Assembly: GCF_004124325.1 (NCBI RefSeq)
Contig: NZ_QBDT01000001.1
Span: 3,658,001-3,722,000, forward strand
DNA length: 64,000 nt
Source: Streptomyces sp. L2
GTDB taxonomy: Bacteria; Actinomycetota; Actinomycetes; Streptomycetales; Streptomycetaceae
Direction: 5' to 3'
The translations under genes and the position numbers were made by a program. Positions 34,071-41,602 of this stretch are shown here, piece by piece (position 1 is the first letter of the stretch; every line of letters begins with the position of its first letter). Under the pieces are notes generated by a model that was given only the letters and a program-made list of their open reading frames with translations, was not told the origin of the DNA and searched no databases.

Positions 34071-34320
34071 GGGTACGGCGCGAGCCCGGCCGACGGGTAC
34101 GGCGCATGAGCCACGTCGGCGGGTACGGCGCGAGCCCGGCCGACGGGTACGGCGCATGAGCCACGTCGGCGGGTACGGCGCGAGCCCGGCCGACGGGTAC
34201 GGCGCATGAGCCACGTCGGCGGGTACGGCGCGAGCCCGGCCGACGGGTACGGCGCATGAGCCACGTCGGCGGGTACGGCGCGAGCCCGGCCGACGGGTAC
34301 GGCGCATGAGCCACGTCGGC
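34071..34320 (+). repeat. 50-bp minisatellite derived from the 3' end of the DUF6458 gene
   Basis: Five near-identical 50-bp units, at 34081, 34131, 34181, 34231 and 34281, preceded by a partial one; degenerate copies continue to about 34440. Each unit has two GGGTACGGCG blocks. Part of the unit aligns gap-free over 37 nt with the end of the upstream gene, including its stop codon (GGGGTGTGAG there, GGCGCATGAG in the repeat). Confidence 0.92.
34106..34309 (+). other. Chain of four identical 17-codon mini-ORFs with ATGA overlaps
   Basis: ORFs 34106-34159, 34156-34209, 34206-34259 and 34256-34309 each encode MSHVGGYGASPADGYGA. Each TGA stop overlaps the next ATG in ATGA, so the chain is geometrically suited to termination-reinitiation. 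A fifth ATG (34306) opens a diverged 26-codon frame ending at 34386. No Shine-Dalgarno is apparent before any unit; translation is unproven and the array may be only a decay product of repeat amplification. Confidence 0.4.
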
Positions 34321-34450
34321 GGCCGGCTCGTCCGAGTCCGGCCAGCGGTTTCGGCCGGGGGCAGAGCCGGGGGCTTCGGAGAGTGAGCCGGCCGACCGGC
34401 TACGGCGAGTGAGCCACGCCGGCCTACGGCGTGTGAGCCACGCCGTAGCC

Positions 34451-34478
34451 CCGGTCACCGGTCACCGGTCACCGGTCA
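34451..34478 (-). repeat. 7-bp tandem repeat starting at the stop codon of the NHL-thioredoxin gene
   Basis: Four exact units CCGGTCA (coding strand TGACCGG); the first on the coding strand contains the TGA stop itself. Confidence 0.85.
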
Positions 34479-36350
34479 TCCTTCGTCGAGACCCGCCAGG
34501 ACGAGCGGCAGCCGGTCCGCGCCGCCGTCGGTGAGGCGGACCGGAACTCCCCAGTCCTGCTGGTGGACATGGCAGGCGGGGTACTCTCCCCCAGTCTTCG
34601 ACCGGGAGGTGCCCCCAGCGGGGTCGTCGTCGCAGGAGGCGGCCATCGCGGAGACGTGCAGGACGCCCTCCGTGACGGCCGGGTTCAGCTCCAGCTCGCG
34701 TGAGAGGTCCGCCGCGGCGCCCTCGCCCTTGAGGATCAGCTCGGGCGGGGTGGAGGAGACCAGCAGACGCGTCGAGGGGCCGTAGCGCGTGTCGAGCTTC
34801 TGGCCGGCCGGCGCCTGGAAGACGACGTCGAGGCGGAGGCGCCCCGGCGCGACCTCGGTCGGCGCGCGCTGGGTGCGGTGGGCCACCGCCTCCACCCGTA
34901 CGGCCTCCTCGGGCAGCCGCAGCCGGGTCAGCCGGTGCCGGGCCGACTCCACGACCACGATGTCCTCGCCGGCCAGCACCGCGTCGCTCGGCTCGCGCAG
35001 ATCGGTGGCGAGCGTGGTGACCTCGCCGGTCGCGGGCTCGTAGCGGCGCAGGGCGTGGTTGTAGGTGTCGCTGACCGCGACCGATCCGTCGGGCAGCGCG
35101 GTGACGCCCAACGGGTGCTGGAGCAGGGCCTGTCCGGCGGCGCCGTCCCGGTGACCGAAGTCGAACAGTCCGGTGCCGACGGCCGTGTGGACGTGCCCGT
35201 CGGCGTCGACCCAGCGCAGGGCGGAGGTCTCGGAGTCGGCGAGCCACAGCCGCTCGGGGGTCGCGGCGAGCCCCGAGGGCTGCGCGAACCAGGCCTCGGC
35301 GCCGGGCCCGTCGACCAGCCCCTCGTTCGTCGTCCCCGCCGCCACCGCCACGGTGCCGTCCGCCGGGTCGTACGCCCACAGCTGGTGCACGCCCGCCATG
35401 GCGATCCACACCCGCCCCCGCCACCAGGCAACATCCCACGGCGACGACAGCTTCACCTCCCGGGCGGGGCCCGAGGCCGCCTCGCCCTGCATCCACTGCT
35501 GCCCCGTCCCCGCGAGGGTCGTCACCTCGCCGGTGGCGGGGTCGAGGAGGCGCAGGGCGTGGTTGACGGTGTCGGCGACGACCACCGTGCCGTCGTCGAG
35601 CAGCGCGAGCCCCTGCGGCTCGTTGAACTCCGCGTGTTCCGGACCGCCGTCGGCGAACCCGCGCGCCCCGCTGCCGATCCGCCGTACGACCGTCTCGCCG
35701 TCCTCGGCCAGCTCCACCAGCTGGTGCCGGGTCGTGTCGCTGACCAGGAAGGTACCGCCTCGCAGGAGCAGCGCCTTGCCGGGGAAGCGCAGGCTCGTCG
35801 GCCGGGGCTCCGGCGGCACGTACGGCCCGTCGCCGCGGCGCAGGGTGCCCTTGGCGGCGTGCTCCGCCGCCAGCTCGGTGACCAGCCGCTCGATGGCGTG
35901 CACATGTCCCTCACCGGCGTGCTGCGCGACCACGTACCCCTCGGGGTCGATCACGACCAGCGTCGGCCAGGCCCGCACCGCGTACTGCTTCCAGGTCGCC
36001 AGCTCGGGGTCGTCCAGCACCGGGTGCTCCACCCCGTACCGCTCCACCGCGTCCAGCACGGCCTGATGCTCGGCCTCGTGCACGAACTTCGGCGAGTGCA
36101 CCCCGACGACGACCACGGTGTCCCGGTGCCGCTCCTCCAGCTCCCGCAGCTCGTCCAGGACGTGCAGGCAGTTGATGCAGCAGAAGGTCCAGAAGTCGAG
36201 GATCAGAACGCGGCCCCGCAGGTCGGCGAGGGAGAGCTCCTTGCCGCCGGTGTTGATCCAGCCACCCTTGCCGATCAGCTCGGGGGCACGGACACGGGCA
36301 CGCTTGCGGGGTGCGGGCGCGGGGGTGGGGGTGGGAGAAGCGGCGTTCAT
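34476..36350 (-). CDS. Thioredoxin-like/NHL-repeat protein (NHLRC2-like)
   Basis: 624 residues. Residues about 25-165 are a TlpA/thioredoxin-like domain with the redox motif WTFCCINCLHV (CxxC), then six NHL beta-propeller blades (FNEPQGLALLDDGTVVVADTVNHALRLLD; FAQPSGLAATPERLWLADSETSALRWVD; LQHPLGVTALPDGSVAVSDTYNHALRRYE), then a C-terminal beta domain. Same architecture as NHLRC2. Probably a cytoplasmic thiol oxidoreductase or scaffold. An in-frame GGTSRSKTGGE insertion near the C-terminus corresponds to a dispersed Streptomyces repeat (34584-34616). Confidence 0.92.
   Translation of the reverse strand: MNAASPTPTPAPAPRKRARVRAPELIGKGGWINTGGKELSLADLRGRVLILDFWTFCCINCLHVLDELRELEERHRDTVVVVGVHSPKFVHEAEHQAVLDAVERYGVEHPVLDDPELATWKQYAVRAWPTLVVIDPEGYVVAQHAGEGHVHAIERLVTELAAEHAAKGTLRRGDGPYVPPEPRPTSLRFPGKALLLRGGTFLVSDTTRHQLVELAEDGETVVRRIGSGARGFADGGPEHAEFNEPQGLALLDDGTVVVADTVNHALRLLDPATGEVTTLAGTGQQWMQGEAASGPAREVKLSSPWDVAWWRGRVWIAMAGVHQLWAYDPADGTVAVAAGTTNEGLVDGPGAEAWFAQPSGLAATPERLWLADSETSALRWVDADGHVHTAVGTGLFDFGHRDGAAGQALLQHPLGVTALPDGSVAVSDTYNHALRRYEPATGEVTTLATDLREPSDAVLAGEDIVVVESARHRLTRLRLPEEAVRVEAVAHRTQRAPTEVAPGRLRLDVVFQAPAGQKLDTRYGPSTRLLVSSTPPELILKGEGAAADLSRELELNPAVTEGVLHVSAMAASCDDDPAGGTSRSKTGGEYPACHVHQQDWGVPVRLTDGGADRLPLVLAGLDEG
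34584..34616. repeat. Streptomyces dispersed palindromic element inside a coding sequence
   Basis: The stretch around CCCCCAGTCTTCGACCGGGA has short inverted arms (CTCCC 34586-34590/GGGAG 34604-34608). I recognise this sequence as one repeated many times in Streptomyces genomes, in genes and gaps alike. Here it is in frame in the NHL-thioredoxin gene and encodes a GGTSRSKTGGE insertion. Confidence 0.65.
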
Positions 36351-36445
36351 GCGTCCAGGGTGCCATCCCGGGCCCGCCGGGCCCCCGGCGCACTCCTCCG
36401 GGTGCGGGCGTGAGGATCGGGGCCCGCCGGGGAAGCGGTAACCGC

Positions 36446-36949
36446 ATGAGATTCCTCGTACGCGACCGGATCCTCGGCATCGGTGACGACTGGTGGATCG
36501 AGGACGAGCACGGGCGGAAGGTGTACCTCGTCGACGGCAAGGCCATGCGCCTGCGCGACACCTTCGAGCTCAAGGACGCCCAGGGGCAGGTCCTGATCGA
36601 CATCCACCAGAAGATGCTCGCCCTGCGGGACACGATGGTGATCGAACGGGGCGGTGAGGCCCTGGCCAAGATCAAGCGCAAGCGCCTGTCCCTGCTGCGC
36701 AACCACTACCGGGTGTCCCTGGTCGACGGCACCGAGCTGGACGTCAGCGGCAAGATCCTCGACCGTGAGTTCGCCGTCGAGTACGACGGCGAACTCCTCG
36801 CGGTGATCTCCCGCCGCTGGCTGACGATCCGGGACACCTACGGCGTCGACATCGTCCGGGACGACGCGGACCCGGCGCTGCTGATCGCGGTGGCGGTGTG
36901 CGTGATCCACCTGGCGGAGAAGGAAGGGGAGGAGGACCAGGACGACTGA
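36446..36949 (+). CDS. LURP-one-related (LOR/DUF567) family protein
   Basis: 167 residues. Tubby-like LOR fold: alternating basic strands MRFLVRDRILGIGDDWWIED, GRKVYLVDGKAMRLRDTFEL, DIHQKMLALRDTMVIERGGE, LAVISRRWLTIRDTYGVDI. Bacterial members are small cytoplasmic or membrane-associated proteins resembling phospholipid scramblases; role unknown. Acidic tail (EKEGEEDQDD). Convergent with the nitrilase gene, 18 bp apart. Confidence 0.9.
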   Translation: MRFLVRDRILGIGDDWWIEDEHGRKVYLVDGKAMRLRDTFELKDAQGQVLIDIHQKMLALRDTMVIERGGEALAKIKRKRLSLLRNHYRVSLVDGTELDVSGKILDREFAVEYDGELLAVISRRWLTIRDTYGVDIVRDDADPALLIAVAVCVIHLAEKEGEEDQDD

Positions 36950-36967
36950 GCCGTCGTCGCCCGGGTG

Positions 36968-37768
36968 TCACGCCCGGTGGGGTGGCGGGGCCAAGCCCAG
37001 TACGCGGTCCTTCAGGGCCGGGAACTGTTCGCGGGTGGCGGCCACCCTCGCGGTGTCGAGGTCGACCGTGAGGACCTCCTCGTCCGGGCCCGCCTCGGCG
37101 AGGACCTCACCCCAGGGGTCCACCACGATCGAGTGACCCGCCTGGGGAACTCCGGCGTGCGTCCCGGCCGTTCCACAGGCGAGCACGAACGCCTGGTTCT
37201 CCACGGCCCGCGCCCGGGCCAGCAGCGTCCAGTGCGCGCGCCGCCGTTCCGGCCAGCCCGCGGGGACGACGAGGGTCTCGGCGCCGGCGTCGACGAGGGA
37301 GCGGAAGAGTTCGGGGAAACGGAGGTCGTAACAGGTCGCCAGTCCGAGGGCGGTGTCTGGCAGACGCACCGTCACCAGGTCCTGCCCGGCGCCCATGAGC
37401 ACGGCCTCGCCCTTGTCGAAGCCGAAGCGGTGGATCTTGCGGTAGGCCGCGGCCCGCTCGCCGGAAGGGGTGAAGACGAGCGAGGTGTTGTAGACCGTGC
37501 CGTCCGGGGCCCGCTCGGGCACGGACCCGGCGTGCAGCCAGACACCCGCGTCGGCCGCCGCCTTGGCCATCGCCTCGTGCGTCGGCCCCTCCAGCGGCTC
37601 GGCCTCCCGGCCGAACTCCTCGTAGGCGAAGGCGCCGGTCGTCCACAGTTCGGGCAGCACCACGAGGTCGGAGCCGGCCTGCTCCCGCACCAGCGCGGCC
37701 GCCCGCTGCCGTCGGGAGGCCACCGATTCGCCCTCGTCCACGGCGATCTGGATCAGCGAGGCGCGCAC
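36968..37768 (-). CDS. Carbon-nitrogen hydrolase (nitrilase superfamily)
   Basis: 266 residues from GTG 37768; an extension to 37819 exists but is atypical. Catalytic triad Glu40 (LPELW), Lys111 (YRKIHRFGFD) and Cys146 (LATCYDLRFPELF) with the second Glu in the usual place. Similar to omega-amidase/Nit2-like or deaminated glutathione amidase branches, which hydrolyse an amide to acid plus ammonia; subfamily not decided. Confidence 0.93.
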   Translation of the reverse strand: MRASLIQIAVDEGESVASRRQRAAALVREQAGSDLVVLPELWTTGAFAYEEFGREAEPLEGPTHEAMAKAAADAGVWLHAGSVPERAPDGTVYNTSLVFTPSGERAAAYRKIHRFGFDKGEAVLMGAGQDLVTVRLPDTALGLATCYDLRFPELFRSLVDAGAETLVVPAGWPERRRAHWTLLARARAVENQAFVLACGTAGTHAGVPQAGHSIVVDPWGEVLAEAGPDEEVLTVDLDTARVAATREQFPALKDRVLGLAPPPHRA

Positions 37769-37864
37769 ACTACCACCGTCCTGGCATTCGAGTAGTCCAT
37801 ACCGGCCTACGATCGTCACACGAAAGCACTGCCGGGGTGCCTCGGAGCAGCGTAACTTGGGGGT

Positions 37865-37896
37865 TCTCCCGCGCGGGCGGAGCCGAGCGTGGGAGA
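37865..37896. repeat. Imperfect palindrome of Streptomyces repeat type
   Basis: TCTCCCGCGC (37865-37874) pairs with GCGTGGGAGA (37887-37896) with one mismatch. It resembles short hairpin elements scattered in Streptomyces intergenic regions. It lies in the 232-bp divergent gap between the nitrilase and MDMPI genes and could also be a transcript hairpin. Confidence 0.5.
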
Positions 37897-38000
37897 GCCG
37901 GGCGTGGGGGAGTTCCAGGACACCCTCCGCGTGCGGTCACCGCCCGCCGGCACTGCCGCCGCAACCTGCCCGTGTACCGACCGCCGAGGGGTCCCGTTCC

Positions 38001-38825
38001 GTGAGTCTGCATCCCACCCTCCAGCCCTACGCCGATGCCTGGACACACTCCATCGAAGCGATATCCGAGATGGTGCAGTCACTCGTCGAGGGCGAGTGGA
38101 ACCGGCGGACCCCCTGCCCCGGCTGGTCCGTTCGGGACGTGGTCTCGCACGTCATCGGCCTGGACTGCGAGATGCTCGGCGACCCGCGGCCCATCCACAC
38201 CCTGCCCCGTGACCTGTTCCACGTCACCAACGAGCACCAGCGGTACATGGAGATGCAGGTCGACGTCCGCCGCCACCACACGGCGCCGGAGATGACGTCC
38301 GAGCTGGAGTACACCATCATCCGGCGCAACCGCCAGCTGCGGAACGAGTCCCGCGAGCCCGGCACCAAGGTGCGCGGCGCGCTGGGCGCGGAGGTCACCC
38401 TGGAACACGCCATGCGGATGCGCGCGTTCGACGTGTGGGTGCACGAGCAGGACCTGCGCACCGCTCTCGGCCGCCCCGGCAACCTGGACTCACCGGGCGC
38501 GCACGTCGCCCGGGACCTGCTGCTGGAGGGGCTGCCGAAGGTCGTCGCCAAGGGCGCGGACGCCCCGCGCAGTTCGGCCGTCGTGTTCGACGTGCACGGG
38601 CCGATCGAGTTCCTGCGCACCATCCGCGTCGACATCCAGGGGCGCGGCACCCTGGAAACCGCCCCCGCCCTCGGCCCGGCGGCCACCCTCACCCTCGACT
38701 GGGAGACCTACGTCCGCCTCGCCTGCGGCCGCGTCACCCCGGACGCGGTCACCGACCGCGTCAAATCAGAGGGCGACCCCACGCTCACCACAGCCATCCT
38801 GAACAACTTCACGGTCACTCCGTAA
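38001..38825 (+). CDS. Maleylpyruvate isomerase family mycothiol-dependent enzyme (MDMPI/DinB fold)
   Basis: 274 residues from GTG, GAGGGG upstream. MDMPI_N four-helix DinB fold with metal-site pattern WNRRTPCPGWSVRDVVSHVIGLD (H in SHVIGLD) and MRMRAFDVWVHEQDLRTALGRPG (HEQD), then a C-terminal SCP2-like domain with LTLDWETYVRLACGR. Members use mycothiol, the actinobacterial low-molecular-weight thiol, as a cofactor. Substrate not known. Confidence 0.88.
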   Translation: MSLHPTLQPYADAWTHSIEAISEMVQSLVEGEWNRRTPCPGWSVRDVVSHVIGLDCEMLGDPRPIHTLPRDLFHVTNEHQRYMEMQVDVRRHHTAPEMTSELEYTIIRRNRQLRNESREPGTKVRGALGAEVTLEHAMRMRAFDVWVHEQDLRTALGRPGNLDSPGAHVARDLLLEGLPKVVAKGADAPRSSAVVFDVHGPIEFLRTIRVDIQGRGTLETAPALGPAATLTLDWETYVRLACGRVTPDAVTDRVKSEGDPTLTTAILNNFTVTP

Positions 38826-39394
38826 CCCCCCGCGACCACCAGGCCACGGTGGGGGCCCCGGCGGGAAGCCGCCGCATGCGTGCGTGCTCTGCCTCACCGG
38901 CGCCGGGAGCGATGCCGCGGGGTCGCGCTTCCTCGTCGGCGCGGGGTGCCCGATCCGGCGGAGGCCGGGAGCACTGCCCGGTCGGCGGGGTGGAGCGGAC
39001 GCCCGGCTGCCACGCGGCGGTGGCGGATGCCCGGCTGCCACGCGACGGTGGCGGAGGACCGGCTGCCACGCGGCGGTGGCGGAGGACCGGCTGCCACGCG
39101 GCGGTGGCGGAGGACCGGCTGCCACGCGGCGATGGGGCGAAGGACCGACCGGCGCGACGGTGAGACGGAGGTCCGGCTGCCACGCGGCGGCGGAGGAGGA
39201 CCGGCTGCCCCGCTGTGGCGGGGCGGATGCCCGGCTGCCACGCGGCGATGGGGCGGAGGCCCGGCTGCCACGCGGCGGGACGCCGAGGGCTTCGCCCCCC
39301 GGGGGAAAGCCGCCGGCGGCGAGGACCCCCGCGTGTTGCTCAGCCTGTCTGCCGACTGGAAACGGGTGGTGCGCGGGTGGGAGACCCCCTCGGT
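38826..39394. repeat. Gene-free region with 28-bp minisatellite
   Basis: Between the MDMPI gene and the MFS gene. Units starting GGCTGCCACGCG lie at 39005, 39033, 39061, 39089 and 39117 (exact 28-bp period, consensus continuing GCGGTGGCGGAGGACC), followed by degenerate copies to about 39290. Because 28 is not a multiple of 3 and all six frames stay open by composition, I see no gene here. The left part (38826-38995) and right part (39290-39394) show nothing else. Confidence 0.85.
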
Positions 39395-40690
39395 TCAAGC
39401 AGGCACGTGCACCGTCTCCACCCGGCTCGCCACCCACCGCTCCCGCTCCCGCCGAGCCGCCCGCCGCCGCAACCGCAGAATCTGGCTCACCCCCAGCGCC
39501 TGCAGCACGAACACCGCCGAGAACGCCACCCGGTAATCGTCCCCGGTCGCGTCCAACAGCACACCAATCGCGAACAACGTCGTCATCGAGGCGACGAACC
39601 CACCCATATTGGTGATCCCCGACGCCGTCCCCTGACGCTCCGCCGGATTCGCGGGCCGTGCGAAGTCGAACCCGATCATCGACGCCGGCCCACACGCCCC
39701 GAGAACCGTGCACAGCACCACCAGCAGCCACATCGGAGCATGCGCCCCGGGATACGCCAGCGTCCCGGCCCACACCCCCGCCGTCGCCGCCACCGTCCCC
39801 AGCGCCAGCGGCAGCCGCGCCGCCTGATGCCGGGCGACGACCTGCCCGTACACCAGCCCGACGACCATGTTGGACAGCACCACCAGCGTGAGCAGCTCAC
39901 CGGCCGTGGCCCGGCTCAGCCCCTGCGCCTCGACCAGGAACGGCATGCCCCACAGCAGCAGGAACACCATCGCCGGGAACTGCGTCGTGAAGTGCACCCA
40001 CAGACCCAGCCGGGTCCCCGGCTCCCGCCAGGACGCGGCGATCTGCCGGCGGACGTAGGCCGCGCCCTGGTGCGGGAACGGCTCGGGCTCATGGCCCTCG
40101 GGGTGGTCCTTCAGGAACAGCACGACGAGAACGAAGACGACGACCCCGGCCAGCGCGCTGCCCGCGAACGCCGCCGTCCAGCCGAGCCCGTGCAGCAGCC
40201 GGGCCAGGACGAGGGTGGAGACCAGATTGCCCGCCATGCCGATCAGCCCCGCGAGCTGCGCGACCAGCGGCCCGCGCCGGGCCGGGAACCAGCGCGTGCC
40301 GAGCCGCAGCACGCTGATGAAGGTCATCGCGTCGCCGCAGCCGAGCAGCGCCCGCGAGGCGAGAGCCGTGCCGTAGGAAGGGGAGAAGGCGAAGCCCAGC
40401 TGCCCGGCCGTGAACAGCACGGCGCCGATGCTGAGCACCCGCTTCGTGCCGAGCCGGTCGACCAGCAGGCCCACGGGTATCTGCATGCCCGCGTACACCA
40501 GCAGCTGGAGGATGGAGAACGTCGACAGCGCGGAGGCGTTGACATGGAAGCGGTCCGCCGCGTCCAGACCGGCCACCCCGAGGGACGTACGGAAGATGAC
40601 GGCGACGAAGTAGACGGCGACCCCGAAGGTCCACATCACGACGGCGCGGCGGCCGCCCGGGGGATCACCCGGCAGAGTGGTGCCGTTCAC
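39395..40690 (-). CDS. MFS transporter
   Basis: 431 residues from GTG 40690, with about twelve membrane helices and the MFS loop motif LLVDRLGTKRVL between helices 2 and 3. Closest by eye to the small-metabolite (anion/organic acid) porter type. The start GTG overlaps the TGA of the GntR gene (GTGA), so the two are translationally coupled, and the regulator probably controls this transporter's expression. Confidence 0.92.
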   Translation of the reverse strand: MNGTTLPGDPPGGRRAVVMWTFGVAVYFVAVIFRTSLGVAGLDAADRFHVNASALSTFSILQLLVYAGMQIPVGLLVDRLGTKRVLSIGAVLFTAGQLGFAFSPSYGTALASRALLGCGDAMTFISVLRLGTRWFPARRGPLVAQLAGLIGMAGNLVSTLVLARLLHGLGWTAAFAGSALAGVVVFVLVVLFLKDHPEGHEPEPFPHQGAAYVRRQIAASWREPGTRLGLWVHFTTQFPAMVFLLLWGMPFLVEAQGLSRATAGELLTLVVLSNMVVGLVYGQVVARHQAARLPLALGTVAATAGVWAGTLAYPGAHAPMWLLVVLCTVLGACGPASMIGFDFARPANPAERQGTASGITNMGGFVASMTTLFAIGVLLDATGDDYRVAFSAVFVLQALGVSQILRLRRRAARRERERWVASRVETVHVPA

Positions 40691-41337
40691 CGGACCTCAC
40701 CCCGCGCGAGGTGCGAGAACCAGCTCACGTGCCGGTGCACGACCCCCACGGCCGCCTCGGCGTCGCCGGAACGCAGCGCGTCCAGGATCTCCCCGTGCTC
40801 GGCGAGCGTCTTGGCGATCCGGTCGGGGTGGGAGTGCATGACGGCGACGCCCATCCTGAGCTGGCGGTCGCGCAGCTGGTCGTAGAGGCGGGAGAGGATC
40901 TCGTTGCCGCCGCTGCGGACGATCTCGGCGTGGAAACAGCGGTCGGTGACCGCCGCGGCGGCGAAGTCACCGGCGGCGGCCTGCGCCTTCTGCTTCTCCA
41001 GCAGCTCGGTGAGCCGCTCGACGAGCCCCGGCGGGGCGGGTACGGCCTTCCGCGCGGCATGCGCTTCGACCAGCAGCCGGGTCTCCACCACGTCGGCGAT
41101 CTCCTGCGCGGAGACGGGCAGGACCAGCGCCCCCTTCTTCGGGTAGAGCTTGATCAGCCCCTCGACCTCGAGGCGGAGCAGCGCCTCGCGCACCGGCGTG
41201 CGGGACACGCCGACGGCCTCCGCCAGCTCGCCCTCGGTCAGGAGCGTCCCGCCCTCGTAGCGGCGGTCGAGAACGCCCTGCTTGACGTGGGTGTAGACGC
41301 GGTCTGCCGCGGGGGGCTGCTTGACGGCCGTATTCAT
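40687..41337 (-). CDS. GntR family regulator, FCD subfamily
   Basis: 216 residues. Winged helix about 10-75 (VLDRRYEGGTLLTEGELAEAVGVSRTPVREALLRLE split over the usual helices) and FCD effector domain with metal ligands (DRCFHAEI; MHSHPDRIAKTLAEHGEIL; VVHRHV). FCD regulators bind organic acids and metals. First gene of a two-gene operon with the MFS transporter. The ATG has a TATCCT hexamer six bases upstream and no Shine-Dalgarno; the preceding GTACGTGTTGTATC on the coding strand may be operator. Confidence 0.93.
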   Translation of the reverse strand: MNTAVKQPPAADRVYTHVKQGVLDRRYEGGTLLTEGELAEAVGVSRTPVREALLRLEVEGLIKLYPKKGALVLPVSAQEIADVVETRLLVEAHAARKAVPAPPGLVERLTELLEKQKAQAAAGDFAAAAVTDRCFHAEIVRSGGNEILSRLYDQLRDRQLRMGVAVMHSHPDRIAKTLAEHGEILDALRSGDAEAAVGVVHRHVSWFSHLARGEVR

Positions 41338-41343
41338 GCCGAC

Positions 41344-41349
41344 AGGATA
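41344..41349 (-). promoter_or_regulatory. -10 hexamer TATCCT, leaderless start at 41337
   Basis: TATCCT on the minus strand ends 6 nt before the ATG of the GntR gene. Confidence 0.5.
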
Positions 41350-41494
41350 GATACAACACGTACACATGCGGTGCCCCAGTCCACCATGCGGACATACGGC
41401 GACCCTCCCGGTCCGCGACCGGCTCGGCGAGGGGACCCGCACGGCACCGGTACGGCACCCGCACGGAACCCGTACGGAACCCCCCTCAGCGAGC

Positions 41495-41510
41495 GCACAA
41501 CCTTTTGTGC
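41495..41510. promoter_or_regulatory. Palindrome upstream of the DD-peptidase
   Basis: GCACAA (41495-41500)/TTGTGC (41505-41510) with a CCTT centre, 93 bp before the DD-peptidase start. GATAAT at 41584-41589 is a good -10 for that gene. Operator role is inference. Confidence 0.45.
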
Positions 41511-41602
41511 TACTTACGTGTCACACAGGTGCGGCCCCACTCTCTTCAGACCTCAACTCGGCCGCACGCCAGGGGCATTCAAGATAATCGGGGTACATCA
41601 CG

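Noticed and set aside
34071..34320. CRISPR-like array
   Set aside because: The 50-bp and 28-bp arrays are head-to-tail repeats without unique spacers, and no cas genes are nearby.
33906..34458. Arg/Pro repeat frames on the minus strand over the 50-bp array
   Set aside because: Repeat length (50) is not a codon multiple, so these frames only cycle through the three phases of the array; no initiation signal.
38766..39773. Ser/Gly/Pro repeat frames over the 28-bp array on both strands
   Set aside because: All frames stay open because the repeat lacks stops; none has a ribosome-binding site or domain.
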